Shown: in pieces, positions 45,714 to 58,199 of the stretch
How positions within the stretch are numbered: position 1 is the first letter of the stretch
Layout of the letters: the number at the start of each line of letters is the position of its first letter
Assembly (NCBI GenBank): GCA_028753945.1
Contig: JAPNXP010000007.1
Location: 2,356,001-2,420,000 of the forward strand
Direction: 5' to 3'
Source: Hexactinellida sp. DTS-2022
Taxonomy: Eukaryota; Porifera; Hexactinellida
Length of the DNA stretch: 64,000 bases
The notes under the pieces: generated by a model
Told to the model about the DNA's origin: nothing
The model's input: only the letters and a program-made list of their open reading frames with translations
The model's database searches: none
Made by a program: the position numbers and the translations under genes

Positions 45714-47215
45714 GAAAGTTCTAATATATATTCATAATATTTTGAGCGTATAAGTTTACTAAATAATCTGAAGGATAAATAGCATTTTATGCTCTGGGAC
45801 ATCTAAGTCACGGTGGTAAGGAAGCCTGCAAAATCCCAATTTGTCAAGGTCATAAAATCGGCAAATTCTTGACAAATTCGTGCTTTTTAGGGTTCCATTA
45901 GTGCCCAATGTACTGGGGAATTACATATACATATGTAAGTCACTATGAATCCTGCCCAGTATATCGGAGTTAACCACAGCGAAACAAAAACCCAGCTAAA
46001 AACAGTTTACTAATGGAAATGGAGTTTTCCAAAGAAAAGAGCTCAGTAACACACTTCCAACGTGGTAGAGAGGAATTTCGAAGTGAATAAAATAAGGGTT
46101 GTGGAGTGGCTAAGAACGCTCCGATATTGCTCCGATTAATAACATATGGATCATTGTTAAAGTAAGATTTCAGAATTTTTATTGCACCCCAAAATACATA
46201 GTTATATGATCTGTGGTCCAAGTGTGGAAAAGAGATCCATAAATCCTGGTAATGTGTAGGGAATCAGTAATGTTGAAATACTATAAGCAGCTTGTTTATA
46301 TATAATCTTCGAAGGTTATTATTATGATTGCAGAATAATCAATTAATAATCACGCTACTAAATCTCAGGGGCGATAGCAGGATCTTGCTAGCCGGATGGG
46401 AACTTTTAGTATAAATCCGGGACTTGCCCCGTGAAATCATATTAACAACACGGGTTGGATTGGGGAAGAATAATTTAACCCTGGCCTGACTTTTTCCTCG
46501 ATTGCCCCCCAAATGGGACCGCCACTGTTATAACTGTGAATTGTTCAAGAGATAATACAGGGATCCCAGAATAGGTCTTATTAATTTTTTGTTTTGTTCA
46601 AACAATCCATCATTAGTCACCTGTGATTATTGATAATGGATCTTAAAGAAGGTTATAATAACTACCGAAACACTTCCTTGGAAAATATAAAATTATATTG
46701 ATGTAAATCTAGCAGACAGTTCCTGGGTGAAAATTATCGCATGAAGAACTAGTGTAAATGGCTAGTCATGGATAACACATTAAATTTACGCAGAAATTTT
46801 GGAAAAGACTCCCTCGAATTAGAAAACATTTTTGAAATTCCTCTATTGACTCCTTGAATAAAATAAGCAAGTTAACAAGAACAATACAGGTTCTTATTGT
46901 GTACTAGTGAATACTTGGGTGTCCCAAATTCATTTCTTCCAAAAGTTAACGGGTCACCTTAAAGGTTACTAAGTTGTAAAATTAATGCTGTAATAATTTC
47001 AGATTAAACTGAGGTCATTTGGTGCGCCCCCAAGCACAATATAACTTAAATCACAACTATTGACATAAAATAACAATAAACTATTTTCAGTCTTGCCTGT
47101 ATAGAATTGTAATTTTAGGGATGGGAGCTCTAGGCAATATTAGAATACCAGAATATCGATATCTAATTGAACATATATTTATCAAAATAACCTGATATTT
47201 TAAGATTTTCAATTA
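45714..47215. other. No recognised gene; possible MITE near 46368-46525
   Basis: AT-rich. CAGGGGCGATAGCAGG (46368) and GGGACCGCCACTG (to ~46525) look like hAT-type ends around a GC-rich interior, but no target duplication is visible. Confidence 0.4.
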
Positions 47216-47561
47216 CAGTGGACTCCGCGTAATATAGTCACCTAGAGACTAGGTCGCTTTGACCAGATTAAACGGAGAAATCTATTAACATAAAATATCT
47301 TTGACCAAAATACAATTTCGTCCTATAAATTCTGTGAAGTTTTGACCCGATTAAGCAGTGAAATCTATTAACCAGTGGCCCTATTAAGCAAAATATTTAT
47401 ATGGAGCTGAGTTACTGGTAACTGAAGTGGTTTTTATTTATGTCTAAATTTCATTTCTGAGCTTATGGGTCTTTTAGAATTCAAACACTTCCTTATATGG
47501 CAGTTCAGTTACCAGTAACTGAGCTCCATATAAGTAATCTGCTATTAAGCGGAGTCGACTG
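47216..47561. mobile_element. pogo/mariner-like MITE with internal palindrome
   Basis: CAGTGGACTCCGCGTAATAT faces ATTAAGCGGAGTCGACTG, with TA on both sides (47214-47215, 47562-47563). Nested at ~47398-47533 is a second inverted repeat, ATATGGAGCT(G/C)AGTTACTGG. Same family as 15840-16033. Confidence 0.85.
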
Positions 47562-47897
47562 TATTAAGAGTATAATGGCTTAATGCATTCGCATCCGATA
47601 TCACGTATGGTTAATTGGCTTGCCGACTGATATAATAGTTGTTTCCAAGCTGCCAAGCGGGCGTAATGTGATGCGCTTCTGCATTCAGCATCGTGAACAT
47701 AGATGCACTCAACTTGATAGTGCTCATGCAACATACAATGAGCAAATAAATATATGGGAAAAGTGCCGTTTCTGTTAAGAAGAGGGATATAATTCACAAA
47801 ATCAAAGATCTCTACAAGTAGCAAACAAACATTATTGAAACACAAGTCACGTAGCACACCGCTTGACATCCAGTTACAAAAGTAATATTCGATTAAA

Positions 47898-48095
47898 CTA
47901 GATAGATTGTTTGATATTGCTCATGCCAATGCAAACCGCATAATCAAAATTGGGGAGGACAGGCATTTCTTGAACAACAGCGCCCGGATCAATCACGAAG
48001 GTTCGGACATTTGATTTTACCCTGGCAGCGCGTGAGAACAGCTTTGATGCTAGACGTGCTCGTGGTGACCAGCGGAATTGCGGCAGAGAAACCAC
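47898..48095 (-). CDS. Unrecognised short open frame, possible host exon
   Basis: A 65-codon ATG frame begins MVSLPQFRWSPRARLASKLF and continues with FVIDPGAVVQEMPVLPNFDY. The first ~25 residues have no acidic residue and many Arg/Ser, resembling a mitochondrial targeting peptide. Base composition is less AT-biased than its surroundings. A second minus-strand frame (47564-47869) follows downstream but ends inside a MITE. I do not recognise either, and chance cannot be excluded. Confidence 0.25.
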   Translation of the reverse strand: MVSLPQFRWSPRARLASKLFSRAARVKSNVRTFVIDPGAVVQEMPVLPNFDYAVCIGMSNIKQSI

Positions 48096-48099
48096 GGTT

Positions 48100-49559
48100 T
48101 ATTTATCAGAAAGTTTAAATTTATAGCACACAGACGAAGATGAAGAGATTACAATGCATCTGACACCTCAAATTCTATGCAAAACTAATCATCAGCCAAA
48201 GTATCAGTACTATTCTTGACAGAACGAACATGAGTGTTCGTCAGGTATCGATGATAACGGCGTGAAACCTGAATGAATCTGGAGACCCTTTCTGCTCGTT
48301 TGATTTATCGAAGAGCACCATTCACCGTCACAAAAAGCAGAAACGTGAGGAATCTTCAGCTCAACGAATTATGTGGTAATTGGGAAGGTAAATTATCGCC
48401 GGACATGGATGATACCACTCAACTTTCGGACCGTATGGCGTGTTGCTCACAAGCTCTGACCATTTCTCTGGTACCCGTGTCTTTCTTGAACGGTATATGG
48501 AACGTCCTTCCTTTGGAAAAGGCCGGTAGGCCATTTCTAAAGAATGGAGGATGTATACACAATGGTACAAACTGGACACAATCTGCAAGTTTCTATTTAT
48601 CAGAGATAGCACCTGAAACAATATTATTTACATATGAGAAATCGTGTAGAATATGTATACTATTGGTATAATCAGATCTTTTATGGCTCCATAGGTTTAA
48701 GTACATTGATTATTTAGATAATTAATCAACACTATTATCATCATCCTCATGAATAAGGTTGCTCATTAGAATATCTTGGTAAATTTAGGTTCCTGGCACG
48801 AAGTAGGCTTTCGAATAGGAACTTTCGATTCATTAACAGTTTGGGATCAAAGTGAGAAATTAATCTAGTAAATATTTCCTTTAAATTATCTTAAATTATA
48901 AATTGCTAACTAGACGATCTATGTATCATCAAATATATTTGTTAGAAGCCTTTAGTATTTCTTTAAATATGTGCTCTAGTCCATGTCCATAGTTAAATGT
49001 TGAGAATACTCATAAGCCCCAGTCATATTCCAGGATAATATAATATTTTATTGAGGTTAAAGTAAATAGTTGGATGTTGAATGAAGCTATCATAAGAGAA
49101 TAATTCTTAGGATGCAAAATCTACAAATCAGCACATTAACTTAAGAATGAATTCATGCTTTATAATTTCAGGAGACAATTGTCTTTGATTCGGAAGAAAT
49201 TTACGACCTTACTCGATTCGACAATTGACAACTAACTATACAACCACGAACGAACTTGGCTCTAAATGTCATAAGTTATATTGTTGTTCATTGGAATCAA
49301 TAAAATATATGGAAACATCAGAAGAAAAAATAAAATGTTAATTTTAGTCAATTTTCCTGAATTGAAATGGGCTTGAGTAGTCAGATACCTATCTCGAAGT
49401 ATTTTGAGCACCCGTCGTGTTTTGAGTACTTTTCATTATAGAAACAATGTACAACATATTTATCGACGTGTTTTGAGTATCGTTGTATTTTGACTCCTAA
49501 TAAATTTAATTTAAAGAAAAATAGAAAGTACAATATTTTTACAAACAACAATCGAAGTA
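48100..49559. other. No recognised gene
   Basis: Open frames on both strands overlap at 48273-48671 (132 codons plus strand, 86 codons minus strand) with no domain I can name. The rest is AT-rich filler. Confidence 0.4.
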
Positions 49560-49868
49560 CAGTCAAACCTCCCTCATCGGGGCACTGTCGTCCGGGGAGG
49601 GTGCCCAGAATTTGGAATTTTCCCGAATCTCAGAAATGCATTGGCTAGTACATGTTCAATCCCGAAGTGTCGATTCCATTTTTTCTAGTTTCATTAAAAT
49701 AATCAAACTTTTGAGGATAATTTAAGATATGTATTTGTTAATAAATTTTGTCATTAAACTCCATTATTGGCTAAATTAATGCATATATAGTTTGCCATTA
49801 ACAAATAAGGGTGGCCGGTTGAGGCAGGTTCCCGGATCTGAAAGGTCCGGATCTCGGAGGTTTGAGTG
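49560..49868. mobile_element. pogo/Tigger-like MITE
   Basis: CAGTCAAACCTCCCTC faces TCGGAGGTTTGAGTG, with TA on both sides. GGTCCGGATCTC and CCCGAATCTC motifs lie subterminally. Confidence 0.8.
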
Positions 49869-50069
49869 TAGTTTATTGGACATTCAAATGTATAATTGTG
49901 ACGTTGACAATGCACATCATTTATAAATTAAAAATATACAAATATTTGAATCAAAATAAATATAATATATTTCTAATTATGACCTTACCGCCCAATTTAA
50001 CCCCCCAAACGAACCGTTAACGTGCTTATTGTTCGAGGTGTACAAAGTCGAGGTTCTAGAGGTTCGACC

Positions 50070-50285
50070 TGTAATGGGTCAATATGTACAAGGGACGTGT
50101 TGTACTGACAGTCAAGTTGTACCGAGCGTGTTGTACCGATAGTCGAGTTGTACCAAAGGTCGTGTTATACCGACAATCGAGTTGTACCTATGTGGTGCAC
50201 CGACAGTTGAGTAGTCCCGAGGGTCAAGTTGTGCCGATAATCGAGTTGTACCGAGGGTCGAGTTGCACTGGGTCGAGGTGTATCG
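50070..50285. repeat. Degenerate tandem array, GTCGAGTTGTACCGA unit
   Basis: About ten imperfect copies of GTCGAGTTGTACCGA-like units, spacing ~15-30 bp. The open frames here are by-products of the array. Confidence 0.8.
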
Positions 50286-50289
50286 TAGC

Positions 50290-51170
50290 GCGGATCCTAC
50301 AATCAATAAACAAATTAACTGTGAATACTTTTCCTCTCTTGAGTTTAATCCCGGCATGGACTAGTCAGTTTTGTTGCCTTTCCAGGATATCACTTGAGAT
50401 GGTTTCATTTTCGACACTGGTGATGTGCCGTTGCATGTCACGTTTCTATTATCTGGGTTCACCATGTATGTATTTAGTTGCCTGAATAACCTCAGGAAGA
50501 GGTCCCCAAAGGTTCCATGTACCTTGCCTTTGAGCGCTTTCGAAAAGAGGAGGAGTAATTCAGAAGAGTGTAGTGTGTTGTATACTGTATTGAATGTTCG
50601 ATGAATGAAGAATTGGGGTAGAATTCGAGAGGTATGCTGTCAAATTTGTAGAATTGGTTGTCAAGGCGACTAGTGATTAAAGTGATTAGAGAGATTGATA
50701 GTGAGGTCGGCTAACTCGTGTCTCTTAAGCATGTTTTTGTGATTGATGGCAAAGTGTGTATAGATATCAGCTAGTTGTAGATAAGGCTTAGAAAGGTATA
50801 CAATTTCAATGGTAAGAAGTGGAGGGATATAAAAATATTGACTGGAGCGTATTTCAAACTTATCGGTCTGTCTACATCCACATTTATTCATTTCGATGGG
50901 TGTAGTTTGGCACTTATTGAATATCGATGTTAGTGATAACAGAGTCGATTATTTCAAGCATATAGGTCCAGGTAAATGTGCTATGACATTAATGGCAGTA
51001 GAAGGTGGATGTATAATTGTCGTTGCAGAGGTTAAGACTTTGTATGTATTTAATGGTTGTACCCTCAGAGCCGTAAATAGTATTGCTCCATCAGGTCTGA
51101 GTGTGTAGTAAGCTTTCCAATCGCTTTTGCAATGAAGTCCTGAACATATCGAAACTAAACTCATTGACAA
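50290..51170 (-). other. Unrecognised coding-like relic
   Basis: Minus-strand translation reads like a real protein in several pieces, for example YYTLRPDGAILFTALRVQPL, IIHPPSTAINVIAHLPGPIC, CGCRQTDKFEIRSSQYFYI and KMLKRH-like stretches. The Cys spacing and pairing of short motifs suggest a secreted or surface protein, possibly from an old virus-like element, but I recognise no family. It is broken. It lies between two tandem arrays. Confidence 0.35.
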
Positions 51171-51418
51171 GGGTCACAGGTTCATGGAATTTCGCATCAG
51201 ATGGTGTAGACCCGAGTACTCCGGAATATTAATCTATCTTCTCCTTAAATATACTTAATATGGCGATGATTTTGTCGAGGGGCAGGTGTGATTTTGTGCA
51301 ATGTTATTGTATTCCCCTTGCATGTTGGAAATAGAAATTATCTCGCGTGAATACTCTATTTTCCGAGTTTTCTTGGGAGGTATTTCTAGAGAATCTGTAC
51401 ATTTGATCGAATGTATTG

Positions 51419-51670
51419 TAGAACTTCGAATTAGATCGGAATAGATCAATGGGCAACTTCAATTGTAGGATGTAGAACTTTGATCAAATGTGTAGAATTT
51501 GGATAAAATGAACGGAACTTTGATCGAATAGATGTAGAACTTTGATTGAATGCGTAGAACCTTGATCGAATGTGTAGAATTTGGATAAAATGAGCGGAAC
51601 TTTGATCGAATATATGTAGAACTTTGATTGAATGCGTAGAACCTTGATCGAATGTGTAGAACTTTGATCT
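51419..51670. repeat. Tandem array, TGTAGAACTTTGATCGAA unit
   Basis: Units of ~18-20 bp (TGTAGAACTTTGATCGAA and variants) are arranged in a higher-order period of ~90 bp that appears at least twice (51503-51593, 51594-51670). It ends about 10 bp before the left end of the Academ element. Confidence 0.85.
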
Positions 51671-51679
51671 CTTTGAAAA

Positions 51680-54600
51680 TAGTCCAGTAATTTTATGGTT
51701 TGACCTTAAACAAATTGCAACACAAACTCTCTCAGCAGTTTCTTGTACAGAAAAATATGCTCTATAACATACAAAAAGTCCTAAGGAATCACTTGGGGGG
51801 AAAGCGCAAAAAGGTTTTCAAAAAATCACATTAATTTCGTGCATTTATAATTTTTCCTTTTTGCATTTTCTCTTCTCTATGAGCTTTTTCATGAACAGCT
51901 AACTCTGTTATAGTCAGGTATTTATTATTTTATATGACCTTTCATCTGACCTTTCATATTTGACCTCAATGCCTTGTGGTTAGTTTAAGTGTTGCAATGG
52001 AGGTATCAAAAGAGTGTGCTATCTGCAAGCAGCCAATTGGGGCATCACCAAAAGCTACCCTGGGTGAAAAAGGAAGTACAAGCATCAACAAGGCAAGTAA
52101 GGAAAGGAATGACACTGTACATTGTACACCTGTGCAGCAGGTACACCAAGAATGTCGTCGTAACTATTGTAAACCAGATCAAATAGCCAAAACTCTTAGA
52201 TTAAAAGTACAAGGTATAGCCACAAATACTGGAAAGCAAGTGCTCAGGTCAGCAGAAAGGCAATTTAATTTTAGCACTGACTGCTTTTTTTGTGGCAAAC
52301 CAGCAACATTAGGAAGAAAGAGAAAAAGTTCAGATGTTGTTCTTGTCAGGACGGTTGAAACAAGGGACACAATTCTGGAAGTTTGTTGTGAAAAGGGTGA
52401 TGATTGGGCAAATGCTGTGCAAGCGAGAATTTTACATGTTCACGATCTGCATGCTGTAGATGCAGTATATCATAGAGCGTGCAGATCAATTTTCGTACTA
52501 TGAAGCAGATACCAGCAGTTCATGAGCATGAAGTGAACCCATCCAAAAAAGTGCAACTGGGTCGACCACAAGAGAAACAAAGGACAGATGCATTCCTCGA
52601 AGTTGCCAGATTCCTTGAAGAGAATGATGATGAACAGATTACCATTCATGACCTGATTCAACGTATGGAGGAAAATCTGGCTGACATGGAACACAGAGCT
52701 TATAGCTATCCACATATGCAACAAATGCTCAAGGAACATTTTGGAGATAAGATTATTCAGACTGAGATCAATGGTAAGCTTAATGTTGTAACTTTTAGAA
52801 ACAATGCGAAGGAAGTGCTCTACGACTTTTACAATAATCGTGATCTTGATCATGAGAAAGACAAAATGAGGATAATAGAAACTGCTGCCAAGTTGATCAA
52901 GGATGACATTAAAGCAGTGAACACATCTCACTGCAACTATCCAGGTTTTGATGAACTGGGGTCTGAAGAGTGCATCAACTTCTTACCTGAATCTTTGAGA
53001 GTACTGCTTGCAGGTCTGATTGTGGGAAAGGAAGTGCAGACAAAAATTGCCTCAATTGGACAGGCAGTAATGCAGGCTGCTCGGCCAAGAGTTTTATTGG
53101 CACCACTTCAGGTTGGTTTGGGTGTGCAACTGCATCACCATTACACATCGCGTTTTTTAATCGATACATTACACAAACATGGTTTCTGTTGCTCCTACAA
53201 CGAAGTTCACCAATTTGAACAAAATGCTGTATTGAGTTATGAAACCGACATTCCCAACTACTCATCACAGTTTGTCCAGTATGTTGCAGATAATGTTGAT
53301 CACAACATCAAAACCCTGGATGGAAATGATACCTTCCATGGCATGGGGATGATAGCTGCCATAACCCCTGGAACAAAGAAAAACAACCGAATTCTTCGAG
53401 TAAAAGTCACACCCAGGGACATAGCAAGTATTGGAAGAGTCCCAATCCGATACCACAGAGAAGAAAGTCTTGGTATGGCTATGGTGACATATGAAAAGTT
53501 ACACAGCTTCAAAGCTAAGGATCCTATAGCCCATCTGGATGTCCTTTGGAAGAGTTCAATCATGTTTGGGTCACCGAGGCCAGCATGGTCTGGAATGATG
53601 CAACTTGTACATCGTGGCAGACACCCTGGTAAATCAGCCGTGATTTTTCTCCCAATGATAGACATGAACCCCAGTGACATCACGTGTGTATACTCCACAC
53701 TGAAGTACATTCAAGAGCATGCACACCGCCATGATGTCACACCAATCATCACCTTTGACCAGCCACTCTGGTGGAAGGCTTTGAAGAATATTGTCACTGA
53801 GCCAGTCGGAAGTGATTTGAGAAGTATAGTTCTTCGCCTGGGAGGTTTCCACACTGAAATGAGTTTTCTTGGGTGCATTGGTCACCTCATGGCTGCATCT
53901 GGTTTGCATGAATTGTTCGAATTGACCTATGCATCTAATGCAGTAGTACACATGCTCAGTGGCAAAGCTATTGCTCGACAGTGCGAGGGCATTTCATTGT
54001 CGATGCAGCACTCAATGCCCTGATTCTAGCAAGCACATTCAATGTGCCCCTACCTGGAGTTTCGGATGTGGCAAATGAAGAAACAGAAGAAGTCATGGTA
54101 ACCGAACAAACACATGAAGAATCTGCTGTAAAGACTGACCTAGAAGAAGCTGCTGTCCTCTATGAGAAGCTGATGCAGGATTCAGTGTCTGCAGATCACG
54201 TTTGCCAGGATAATATAATAACCAAGATTAATGATACCGTTCAAGCAAAAAAGGAATATATGAAATCTTCTAGGACTGCTACAATGTGGTTGCAGTACAT
54301 GGACATGGTTGATATTCTTCGCAAATATATCCGAGCAGAGCGTACGGGCAACTGGGAATTGCATCTCCAAGCTGTTTCGGAAATGCTTCCTTACTTGGCA
54401 GCTTCTGGCCACAACAACTACACAAAGTCTGCATTGATATACCTACAGCGAATGTCTCATCTTCAGAGTGATCATCCAGAGGTATACCAACACTTCCAAG
54501 ATGGTCTCCATGTGATCAGAAGGAGTGATCGTTATTGGGCAGGCCTCTCTTCAGATCTTATCATTGAGCAGGTGCTGATGAGAACCATGAAGACAAGTGG

Positions 54601-56746
54601 TGGCCTCACAAGGGGACGAGGCATGAGTGAGCAACAACGACTGATTTGGTTATTATCAATGCCAGCATGTGCAGAAGTGAATGGAGCAATGCAAGAGCTA
54701 ACTGGTGTATCCTACAACTCAGGGGAGCAGAATAAGGACATGACACAGGCTAGGCAAGCTCGTGATTGGAAGGATACACAGACACTTCTGAGCTACCTCC
54801 AAGAGAGGAACCCCTTTACTTCTGATCCCAGTCTACGAAACATTTGTACTGGAGTGCATGCACACAGCACCGTTAATGCTGACACAGCAAAGGATGATGG
54901 TAATGCCATTCTGGCTAGCATGGAAGGTATTACAGCTGCAGACTACACTTTCAAGAGGATTGATCAGGTTGTCACACTAGACACCAAGTCTGCAGTGAAA
55001 ATTGATGGTGTTACAGTGCAGATAGACCCTCAACTCCTTTTCCAGAGACTGACACTAGCTGCAAAAGCAACCAACACCATTGAGGACATATTCAAATATG
55101 AGCTCTGCAGTTATCCACCAGCACTCTTTGATTCATCGCTGTTGCTTAGAGAGCCACAGAAGCCAGTGCTGGCTAATGCCATTTGGGACATTTTGACACA
55201 AGATATTCCAGGAATATCTGGGGAGGTCCAGTTTGTGCTAGACGGTGGTTCCCTCCTCCAGCGCATCCCATGGACGCGAGGGGCCACTTATAGGGATATA
55301 TGTACAGTGTACACAGATTACGTGGCAAAGAAGTATGGGGAAGCAATTGTTATTTTTGATGGCTACAGTGAATCATCAACGAAGGACATGGTACATCAAA
55401 GACGAGCCAAAGGGCAAGCTGGGGTAACTGTCACGTTCACTGAGGATATGAAACTCACCATGAAGAAAGTGACTTTTCTAGCAAACAGTACCAACAAGCA
55501 ACAGTTTATCAACATGCTTGGCAGCTACCTAGAGAAGAAATGCAAAGTGTACCATGCTCCAGGAGATGCAGACCAACTCATTGTACAGAAAGCAGTGGAA
55601 TCAGCCACAATGGTGAACACTGCATTGGTTGGTGACGATACAGATCTTCTCACTTTGCTGTGTTACCATGCCACTTTGGATTCCCACAACATATTTTTTC
55701 GACCAGAGCCAAAGAAAAATAGCATAAAGCCCAGAGTGTGGAACATCAAGGCTGTCAAGGAGCAACTAGGCCCTGAAATATGCAGCAACATCCTCTTTCT
55801 ACATGCAGTCCTTGGCTGTGATACTACTTCACACCTGTATGGCATTGGAAAGGGCACTTCTCTCAAGAAGTTCAAATCAAGTAGGCACTTTAGAGAACAA
55901 GCCAAGGTGTTTGCTACAGAGTCAGCTACGCCCAAGGCTATCTCTGCTGCAGGAGAGCAAGCATTGGTAAGTGTGTATAATGGGACACCTGGGGAATCGC
56001 TAGACTCTCTGCGCTATAAACGTTTCTACGAAAAAGTGGCTACGAATACTTCCTGCTTCATCCAAAAACTCTACCACCCACTTCAGCTGCTGCAAATTAC
56101 CATAGTCTCCGTGTATACTTCCAAAATCAGGAGTGGAAAGGTTGTGGTGATGAAATTCAACCACTGGAATGGGGATGGAAAAAGAGCGAAGGAAAACTTA
56201 TGCCAGTACTCACTCACTTGCCACCAGCTCCAGATGAGCTCCTGAAAATAATCAGATGTAACTGCCACACTGACTGTAGCAGTATGAGATGCACATGCAA
56301 GAAACACAATGTAAAATGCTCTCCTGCATGTGGCAACTGCAGAGGATCAGGTTGCACAAACTCAGACAATCTTATACATGAGGATGAAGAAGACGATTTA
56401 GATGAAAATACTGAATAATTGCTATTTTTATCACATATCTCACTCTTTTAGATGAAAAATATTAACTAATTCATTACATATTGAAAGTGTTTTCACTATT
56501 ACTTCCTAATTATTATAGTAGACATTTTTAATCCCCAAAATCTCATTTTGTATCATACAAAAAGGGCCAAATTTGGCTAACATTCCATTCGGGTGAGGTC
56601 AATTTCCTATACTTTCCCCTCATAGGATTCCTTAGGACTTTTAGTATGTTATAAAGCACATTTTTCTGTACCAGAAACAGTTGAGAGAGTTTGTGTTGCA
56701 ATTTGTTTAAGGTTGACCCCCTAATTCTCATAAAATGACTGGACTA
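51680..56746 (+). mobile_element. Academ-type DNA transposon, nearly intact
   Basis: Terminal inverted repeats of 111 bp (51680-51790) and 121 bp (56626-56746) differ by a small indel and roughly eight substitutions. The outermost bases are TAGTCCAGT / ACTGGACTA. aaa lies on each outer side, compatible with the 3-4-bp duplication of Academ elements. Between the repeats is one long plus-strand gene (51997-56418). Size 5.07 kb. The protein family (XPG-like nuclease plus Cys-rich C-terminus) is the basis of the Academ call. Confidence 0.82.
51997..56418 (+). pseudogene. Academ-type transposase with XPG-like nuclease, three frameshifts
   Basis: The ATG at 51997 is chosen because earlier in-frame starts are non-ATG. 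N-terminal zinc-ribbon-like CAICKQPIG and CFFCGKPA, with later CCEKGDDWANAV, lie before ~52500. The central region follows, with GLGVQLHHHYTSRFLIDTL near 53120 and PIITFDQPLWWKAL near 53735. The XPG/PIN-like nuclease lies at ~55340-55860: IVIFDGYSESSTKD, YHAPGDADQLIVQ, ALVGDDTDLLTLL and VLGCDTTSHLYGIGKG carry the acidic residues. The C-terminus is CXC-like: CNCHTDCSSMRCTCKKHNV. The reading frame changes at ~52485, ~53980 and ~56065, each explained by one missing or extra base (the last in an A run). Frames are otherwise open over ~1470 codons, so decay is recent. Stop at 56416-56418. Confidence 0.85.
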
Positions 56747-57381
56747 AAAGAGCCATGCCAGGTTAGACTGGGTGTCAGTGCATCAGAAAGAAATAACTGA
56801 GCTTGTATGAGTACAAGGGTAAAGATGTACTAATCCCGGGGATCAAGATGCGAAAAATGGCAAAGACCATCTTCAGATAGGAATAAAGTGTGTCAAGAGG
56901 GAAACGGACCTGTGATTTGCTATCGCTATCAAAGGACAAACCATTATAGACTTTGTAGCAAATCTACATAATTAGTGCAGCTCCTAACAAAGGAGATGCC
57001 TTATGGCTGGAAAAGCAGGTAACGTCAATACTTATGCGTATCCACGCGAACATGAAGCATCAAGTCGACTGACTTGTAACCATTTAGGGCTGTAGAAATA
57101 TTATATAATGGATAGTGCACCTGGAGTAACGATTGATTATACTATCGCACCTAACTCCAAAAGGTGTGCAATTGCTATGAACAAACAATTTACAGAATTC
57201 GAGTAATGCAAGTGCAGTCCGTTCTAATTGATTTATACAACATCGAAAATTCATTTTGATCACTCTATTAAAGTTAAAGTTCTTCGATAACAATTATACG
57301 CATAGATCAAAGTTTTAAATAAATTCGATCAAAGTTCCAATATTCGATCATAATTATGGCATTTTGGATACGGTCGTATTT
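56747..57381. other. No recognised gene
   Basis: Contains scattered GATCAAAGTT motifs near 57305-57350, reminiscent of the array on the other side of the Academ element (51419-51670), but no array. Confidence 0.5.
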
Positions 57382-57660
57382 CAGTGGCGGAGCCAGGGGG
57401 GGGGCAGGGGGGCATAAGTCCCTCCCTTTTTCGCATATGTCACCAATTATATACCCTGACTATTATTATAGATAGATATAACTCGCTCACTATATATTAT
57501 AGTTTTTATATTTTAAGGATTTTGACTATTTGAGATAATTAAGATTTAGTATGTTGAAAATTTAGTTAGGAATTTTAGGAGACAGCCCCCATGAAATAGT
57601 CTTTGCCCCCCCCCCCCCACAAACCTCCCTATGATTTTGGTTGGATCCGCCTCGCCTCTG
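57382..57660. mobile_element. hAT MITE, CAGTGGCGGAGCC type
   Basis: CAGTGGCGGAGCCAGG faces GGATCCGCCTCGCCTCTG. Perfect 8-bp flanks tcgtattt (57374-57381, 57661-57668). G and C runs lie just inside the ends. Confidence 0.9.
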
Positions 57661-57668
57661 TCGTATTT

Positions 57669-58199
57669 TGAGTAATTTTCACTACAAAAACCATGTAAAA
57701 CAAATTTATCGACGTCTATTGAGTATAAATAACAATTAACAATGGACATCGTTTAATAATTCAAATGCGTATTTAAAGAACTTTTTCAAGTATTTACTAA
57801 CTAAGTGACTTTGTTTTTGCTTTAGGAAATTACTTGTCAACACCAATTTGAAATATGGATACACTCGAACTCGAATAAATCCGTGAATATCTTAAGAAGA
57901 AAACAATCCCATTTGAGTTGAAGAAGCAAAGGAGGCATAATTTCATTCTTTTGTGCAGTGTGTTGAGAGTTGAAGTTTGAGACTAACTATTCGAGGTTAG
58001 CTATTCTTAAACTATAAGGTTGTTTCATGCTTCCAACCGTTCTTTAATGCGTAAATCCTATCTTTTGTCACAGTTTTTCCATACGCATTATCTATCACAC
58101 TTTACTAGTCAACCCCTCACTTGTTAGCGTTACGTTAAATATTAACGAACCATTCCGAACAATTATGCATGTTTGTTCCGTCTAGGCATATAAGTCAAA
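57669..58199. other. No recognised feature
   Basis: AT-rich, without supported frames. Confidence 0.5.

Noticed and set aside
48273-48671. 132-codon plus-strand frame as a host gene
   Set aside because: The opposite strand is also open for 86 codons. No domain, signal or splice evidence distinguishes either.
51976-56418. Overlapping frames of the Academ gene as programmed frameshifting or separate genes
   Set aside because: Each junction is explained by one missing or extra base, the family protein is continuous across all three, and no slippery-site/structure pair is evident.
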